A stretch of 64,000 nucleotides of DNA from Flavobacteriales bacterium (GTDB lineage Bacteria > Bacteroidota > Bacteroidia > Flavobacteriales_G > Salibacteraceae): NCBI GenBank assembly GCA_013204105.1, contig JABMOM010000001.1, positions 1 to 64,000 of the forward strand, in the 5' to 3' direction. The notes under the pieces are model-generated. The model was not told the origin of the DNA. It saw only the letters and a list, made by a program, of their open reading frames with translations, and ran no database searches. Position 1 is the first letter of the stretch, and each line of letters begins with the position of its first letter. Positions 59,787 through 64,000 of the stretch are shown piece by piece. The position numbers and the translations under genes were made by a program.

Positions 59787-61550
59787 ATGAAACATCTTTT
59801 ACCGCTTATCTTCTCAGTATTCGCGACCAGCCTCTTTGCGCAGGTTGAACTATACGCTCCAGTTAACCCATCTTCAGGAGCCTCGACTGCTCAAGATTTT
59901 GAAGCTGCGTATGACATTTACGACGCCCAGGGTGCTGAGGATTTTATCGTGCCCTCTGGCGTGACTTGGTACTTGGATTCGATCATGCTACCAGGAACTT
60001 ATTCTGCTACAGCAACTACGACATGTGGCATTCAATTCAGTATTCACAACGACAACAGTGGTGAGCCAGGCACAACCGTCATCTTTGGCGATACGGTCAA
60101 CAGTGATTTAGACGGCAACGGCGATGGCGATATCACCTATGTGTTTAGCACGCCACTCGCGATCTCTTCAGGACATTATTGGATTGTCGCCAACGGAAGA
60201 AAGAATTTTGCAAGCGGCGGTGGCCAATGGTATTGGGTGCGCGACGTCAATGCTACGGGTTATCCTGCCCTCTGGAAAAATCCAGGAAATGGGTTTGGGT
60301 CAGGTTGCACATCATGGGTTCCTATGTACGGGTGCACTGCGCTCGGAATTGCTGACTCTGGCTGGGCCATTTCAATGTATGGATGCTACGGACCCAATAA
60401 GCCTATTGGAACTGGATTTGATACGCTGCTTTGTGCGGGCGCATTTAACAGCGTTGTCCTTACAGGAGACACCATCGGCTCTCAATCCAGCGTCTCCTAC
60501 TTGTGGAGCACAGGGGCTACCACTCAAAGCATCACGGTTACTGGTTCTGGAACATATACCTTATCTGCAGTAGATAGTATTACCCAATGCGGAAGAGTAG
60601 CTAGCTATGATGTTGGTATCGGTTCGGTACCTGAACCTGAGATAGATGATGACACCCTTTGTGGATCGGCTACTATTCCTGCTACTTGGGGCCCAATCGG
60701 AGGTTGCCAAGACTGTCAAACTTCATGGAGTGATGGGTCAATCGGATCATTTTACTCCAGCTTCACAGATGGATGGATCGTGGTAACGGTAACGGATACC
60801 GTGAGTGGATGCTTCAGCGTCGACAGCGCATATTTGACTGTACTTCCCGCAACAGCTACTATTGAGCCAGGCTCAGTCATAGACCTCTGCGGGGGATCAA
60901 CCACCACCGTTTCTGTACAAGAAACCTTAGGAAACTACGTATGGGCCTTTACTTCAGATGGAACCAACTGGTCTTCCTTGGGCACAAACGCGACTGCTGA
61001 TGTAACAGACGGAGGATTTGTTGCGGTTTCAGGTGTAGATCAAAATGGATGCAACGTAACAGATACGGCACAAGTAATTGAGCACCCGGCTCCCACTCCT
61101 ACGATCACAGCAACCTCGCTTGCCAACGGCAATGTGAAATTGAAGGTGAATTCAGGGTTTGTATCCTATTTGTGGGATGACGGAAGCGTAGGAGATGTTC
61201 TCAACGTTTCATCGAACGGCATCTACACCGTTACGGTTACGGACGAATTCGGATGCGAAGGAGTGACCTTTTTCAACGTCTTCACCGTAGGTGTTGAAGA
61301 TGCGATTGCAAGTCAGCTGGTGATGTATCCGAATCCAGCGAACGATAGAATCACAATCGAGTGGCCGTCTGAATGGGTAGGAACTTCTAGCGCGACGGTG
61401 TATGACCTTCAAGGACGCGCACTGATGACGATTCCAGCCAGCGAGCAGATGCAGTCCATTGACCTCGGAACGATCTCGGCAGGTCACTATGTGGTGCAAA
61501 TCCAAACGCCTGATGGCCTCGGTAAAGCGTCCTTGGTGATTACCAGATAA
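59787..61550 (+). CDS. T9SS-sorted surface protein, first of a tandem paralogous pair
   Basis: A 587-residue secreted protein: signal peptide (HLLPLIFSVFATSLFAQ), a ~200-residue N-terminal domain (AQDFEAAYDIYDAQGAEDF ... GHYWIVANGRKNFASGGGQW), then Ig-like/CHU_C-type modules (YLWSTGATTQSITV, YLWDDGSVGDVLNVSS), and a CxxC in GCQDCQTSWSDGS. It ends in a T9SS type A sorting domain (MYPNPANDRITIEWP ... SAGHYVVQIQT). No enzymatic motif is seen. ATG 59787 gives the signal peptide; the 209 bases before it hold a TATGTTTC (one base off -7). Terminator at 61583. Confidence 0.87.
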   Translation: MKHLLPLIFSVFATSLFAQVELYAPVNPSSGASTAQDFEAAYDIYDAQGAEDFIVPSGVTWYLDSIMLPGTYSATATTTCGIQFSIHNDNSGEPGTTVIFGDTVNSDLDGNGDGDITYVFSTPLAISSGHYWIVANGRKNFASGGGQWYWVRDVNATGYPALWKNPGNGFGSGCTSWVPMYGCTALGIADSGWAISMYGCYGPNKPIGTGFDTLLCAGAFNSVVLTGDTIGSQSSVSYLWSTGATTQSITVTGSGTYTLSAVDSITQCGRVASYDVGIGSVPEPEIDDDTLCGSATIPATWGPIGGCQDCQTSWSDGSIGSFYSSFTDGWIVVTVTDTVSGCFSVDSAYLTVLPATATIEPGSVIDLCGGSTTTVSVQETLGNYVWAFTSDGTNWSSLGTNATADVTDGGFVAVSGVDQNGCNVTDTAQVIEHPAPTPTITATSLANGNVKLKVNSGFVSYLWDDGSVGDVLNVSSNGIYTVTVTDEFGCEGVTFFNVFTVGVEDAIASQLVMYPNPANDRITIEWPSEWVGTSSATVYDLQGRALMTIPASEQMQSIDLGTISAGHYVVQIQTPDGLGKASLVITR

Positions 61551-61582
61551 ATCAAAAACCCAACCTATACCTACTACCTAAG

Positions 61583-61614
61583 AGGCCGACGATAACTTCG
61601 TCGGCCTTTTTTTT
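61583..61614 (+). terminator. Rho-independent terminator between the paralogues
   Basis: Stem AGGCCGACGA/TCGTCGGCCT (10 bp, perfect), 5-base loop, followed by a run of eight T. Confidence 0.9.
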
Positions 61615-61630
61615 ACTCCGCACCAAGGGC

Positions 61631-61638
61631 TAACTTTG
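61631..61638 (+). promoter_or_regulatory. -7 promoter element of the second paralogue
   Basis: TAACTTTG, exact match, 4 bases before ATG 61643 (leaderless). It lies 16 bases after the terminator T tract, so the paralogues are separately transcribed. Confidence 0.6.
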
Positions 61639-61642
61639 ACAC

Positions 61643-63364
61643 ATGTATAAGCTCTTCATCACCGTTGGTTCTATGGCTCTTCTGTGCTTCAACTTGGCAG
61701 GTCAAGTGGTATTGATCGATCAGACCGGAGGACAACAAGGTGCATCGATCGTTGCGCAAGACTTTGAATTTGCATATGAAGCCTATTCTTCCTATGCCGC
61801 TGAAGACGTGATCGTGCCGACCGGAGAGCAATGGCACTTGGATTCCATCCTTCTCATCGGCGAATATCAAACGCCTTCGGGCACCCCAACTCCCGGTTCG
61901 GGAATCGTCATTTCTATACACAGTGACAATGCCGGAGTGCCAGGAAGCATCCTGTTTTCTGATAGCACTAATAGCGGGGCAGACCCAGGACTGGATGGCA
62001 CCTTGAAATATGTTTGGCAAGAATCCATGGTCTTGAACCCCGGCACCTATTGGATCGTTGCAGCGGCGAGGAAGGATTATGCCAGCACCCAAACGCAGTG
62101 GCAATGGTTCAGCTCGAGTGCAACGGAAGGAGACACCGCCCTTTGGGTAAATCCCGGGGGAGGCTTTACATTGAACAACTGCCCGAATTGGACGGAGGTG
62201 ACCACGTGCTATGGCTCCACCTATCCTGGGGTTAGCTTTAAACTCTTTGGGTGTCCCGGTCCAAAACCAGCAATTTTGGGTCTTCCAAATGATACGGGCT
62301 TTTGTTCGAATTCCGAGTTGTCCCTCACGGCATCATCCAGCCTTTCAAGCGTGGATTACTTGTGGAGTAATGGCGACAGCGGACCTACAGTAACCATCAC
62401 TGACAGCGGACTCTACACCGTTACTGTGACCGACACCTTATTGGGATGTAGTTCTATCGACACGGTCAGCGTGCATGTAATGGCCGCGCCTGATCCATTG
62501 CTCGAAGACACGACCGTCTGCGAGGGGGAAACGCTACAAATCCCGGGGAATGGCTGTTTGGCTTGCGGATATACTTGGAGCGATGGCTCGGCCTCAGACA
62601 CCCTCCAAATAGTGGCCGGGGGTGGATATTGGCTCTTGGCATTGGATACGGTCAACGGATGCGCTGCGGTGGATTCTTTCGATGTCGTTTTGATGACCAT
62701 AGCACCTATTCAATTCAACAGCGACTCACCTTATGGCATTTGCCCTGGGGCATCACTGGACCTTTCCATCACGAACGATTATCAGGCTTACCTCTGGTCT
62801 ACTGGGTCAACCTCCGATGCTGAAACGATTGTGGAGAGCGGATGGGTGACGATCTCTGTTACCGCTTCCAACGGTTGTTCACGCATGGATTCAATATGGG
62901 TGATGGACTTTCCAGCACCGGACCCGACCATTGAAGTTGACTTTGCCGCGGGCATGTGGGTGCTAGCATGCCCAGGATTTAACACCTATTTGTGGTCAAA
63001 CGGATCGGATGACCCGACCATTGAAGTCACAGGAGGAGTTGTGTCCGTAACGGTAACAGATAGCAATGGCTGTCAAGCAAGCGATACGACGGACCTTTCA
63101 GTCGGAATGGATGAAACAGAAACCAAAGGCTTCCAATTGATTCCGAATCCCGCCTATGATGTTGTCGTGCTCTCAAAAAACTCAGCTTTTGAGAGCGCTG
63201 TGCTAAGTCTTATCACGGTAGACGGAAAGGTGATCCTACAAGAACCCATTTCTGGACAGAATACACATCGGATCGACTTGAGTTCTCTGCCTCCTGGCCT
63301 GTATCATGTCACCGTATCCGACCGACGTAACACCTTCACACAGACCTTGATCAAAGTAGAATGA
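61643..63364 (+). CDS. T9SS-sorted surface protein, second of the tandem paralogous pair
   Basis: A 573-residue paralogue of the preceding protein. The N-terminal domain aligns by eye (AQDFEFAYEAYSSYAAEDVIVPTG with AQDFEAAYDIYDAQGAEDFIVPSG; GTYWIVAAARKDYASTQTQW). CHU_C-type modules follow (YLWSNGDSGPTVTITDSG, YLWSTGSTSDAETIVESG) and the CxxC is in GCLACGYTWSDGS. The C-terminal sorting domain begins LIPNPAYDVVVLSK and ends GLYHVTVSDRRNTFTQTLIKV. The serine hydrolase gene starts at its stop (ATGA), so the two are coupled. Confidence 0.87.
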   Translation: MYKLFITVGSMALLCFNLAGQVVLIDQTGGQQGASIVAQDFEFAYEAYSSYAAEDVIVPTGEQWHLDSILLIGEYQTPSGTPTPGSGIVISIHSDNAGVPGSILFSDSTNSGADPGLDGTLKYVWQESMVLNPGTYWIVAAARKDYASTQTQWQWFSSSATEGDTALWVNPGGGFTLNNCPNWTEVTTCYGSTYPGVSFKLFGCPGPKPAILGLPNDTGFCSNSELSLTASSSLSSVDYLWSNGDSGPTVTITDSGLYTVTVTDTLLGCSSIDTVSVHVMAAPDPLLEDTTVCEGETLQIPGNGCLACGYTWSDGSASDTLQIVAGGGYWLLALDTVNGCAAVDSFDVVLMTIAPIQFNSDSPYGICPGASLDLSITNDYQAYLWSTGSTSDAETIVESGWVTISVTASNGCSRMDSIWVMDFPAPDPTIEVDFAAGMWVLACPGFNTYLWSNGSDDPTIEVTGGVVSVTVTDSNGCQASDTTDLSVGMDETETKGFQLIPNPAYDVVVLSKNSAFESAVLSLITVDGKVILQEPISGQNTHRIDLSSLPPGLYHVTVSDRRNTFTQTLIKVE

Positions 63365-64000
63365 AAAGCAAAAGAATCCTTTTTGCGGCTGTACTTCTTT
63401 CTCTGTACGGCCTCTCAGTTCAGGCTCAGCTCAACACTGAAGCGTTTGATGCGTACATCAAGGCACAATATGAGCGATTTGAACTTCCTGCCATCTCTGT
63501 TGCGATCGTGAAGGACGGTGGCGTTATCCTCACGTCGAACTATGGCAAAAGGTCAGAAAAGGGCGATAAGGCACCGGATCAAAACACCTTGTTTGGGATC
63601 GCTTCTCTTTCCAAAGCCTTCACCGCCGCGAGCATTGGTATGTTGGTAGATGAAGGAAAGCTGAGTTGGGATGACAAGGTGATAGATCACCTTCCTTGGT
63701 TTGAAATGTATGATTCGAATGTGACCCAGCAAATTACGATCGAAGACTTGCTCTGCCATCGTAGCGGTCTCATCACTTTTGATGGAGACTTGTTGTGGTA
63801 CGGAAGTACGTACACACGAGAAGAGGCGGTTAGACGGATACGCTACCGAGCACCAACGTATGCGTTTCGGGAGGAATTTGGATATCAGAACTTGATGTTC
63901 ATGACAGCAGGCGAAGTCATTGAGGAAGTTTCTGGTAAGACCTGGGACGCATTCGTAAAGGAGCGGATCTTGGATCCGTTGCGCATGAACCGCACCACGT
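63361..64000 (+). CDS. Beta-lactamase-family serine hydrolase (partial, cut by window end)
   Basis: The first 213 codons of a secreted serine hydrolase. It has a signal peptide (RILFAAVLLSLYGLSVQAQ) and the S-x-x-K nucleophile motif Ser82-Lys85 in GIASLSKAFTAA. LSWDDKVIDHLPWF and LLCHRSGL are typical of class-C-beta-lactamase/esterase proteins, and the Y-x-N is in GYQNLMFM. It overlaps the upstream surface-protein stop by 4 bases. The C-terminal half, including any accessory domain, lies outside the window. Substrate not predictable; peptidase, esterase and lactamase activities all occur in this fold. Confidence 0.9.
   Translation, partial: MKSKRILFAAVLLSLYGLSVQAQLNTEAFDAYIKAQYERFELPAISVAIVKDGGVILTSNYGKRSEKGDKAPDQNTLFGIASLSKAFTAASIGMLVDEGKLSWDDKVIDHLPWFEMYDSNVTQQITIEDLLCHRSGLITFDGDLLWYGSTYTREEAVRRIRYRAPTYAFREEFGYQNLMFMTAGEVIEEVSGKTWDAFVKERILDPLRMNRTT

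Noticed and set aside
1-64000. CRISPR arrays, insertion sequences, prophage, rRNA
   Set aside because: No regularly spaced direct repeats, transposase, integrase, phage structural gene or rRNA sequence was seen on reading the window.

Overview
The window reads as a chromosomal segment of a free-living, probably aquatic, member of the Bacteroidota (Flavobacteriales-like). Three things point there. The gene content includes the type IX secretion protein PorZ, the gliding lipoprotein GldH, T9SS C-terminal sorting domains, and the DUF4175, DUF4837 and DUF4296 families. Gene orders typical of the phylum are present: porZ-recO, ricT-gldH, and a dolichyl-phosphate-mannose-synthase-like glycosyltransferase with dihydroorotase and DUF4296. 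The -7 promoter element TAnnTTTG sits just upstream of many genes, several of which look leaderless. I saw no rRNA, CRISPR array, insertion sequence or prophage. Almost all of the window is core chromosome with a few lineage-specific genes.

Layout, left to right. 1-226: two copies of a 113-bp tandem repeat, each ending in a terminator-like hairpin. 275-10303 (minus strand): DUF4175 coiled-coil membrane protein, RsbW-like ATPase, ybeY, mnmG, porZ, recO and an unrecognised secreted basic FG-repeat protein. Two copies of a parS-like palindrome sit exactly at the two ends of mnmG. 10.4-15 kb: gltX, folB, tRNA-Cys, a membrane metallophosphoesterase and an outer-membrane barrel with a polybasic tail. 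15-21.4 kb (minus): a T9SS-sorted subtilase, a two-repeat secreted protein, an ECF sigma factor and an anti-sigma-like protein fused to an outer-membrane barrel. 21.5-30.8 kb: Prc-type protease, hflX, a small membrane protein, two amidohydrolase-family proteins and trpS. 30.9-37.6 kb: plsC, gatC, tatA (55 codons), gatA, a LysM lytic transglycosylase, a DUF4837 lipoprotein, a threonine-dehydratase-like enzyme and rpiB.

37.6-40.4 kb is AT-richer. It holds a 400-bp gene-free stretch with nested inverted repeats, a MORN/YwqK-repeat secreted protein and a LytTR response regulator. 40.4-49.3 kb: RNase R, ferritin, a TlpA-like lipoprotein, pheS, a secreted cyclophilin, two small proteins, a CvpA-family protein and pgk. 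49.4-57.1 kb is one long plus-strand run: a DNA polymerase III delta'-like protein, ricT, gldH, a class A penicillin-binding protein with a four-cysteine insert, both CoA-transferase subunits and an epimerase. 57.1-59.6 kb: DUF4296, dihydroorotase and a glycosyltransferase (minus). 59.8-64 kb: two tandem paralogous T9SS-sorted proteins and the start of a serine hydrolase cut off by the window end.

The themes that tie genes together are: cell-surface export (PorZ, GldH, and at least three T9SS cargoes); envelope growth (PBP1A, lytic transglycosylase, PlsC, Prc protease); translation (gltX, trpS, pheS, gatCA, mnmG, ybeY, hflX, tRNA-Cys); and sensing across the envelope (ECF sigma plus barrel-fused anti-sigma, RsbW-like kinase fold, LytTR regulator). 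Family names are from reading the translated sequence; no database search was run.
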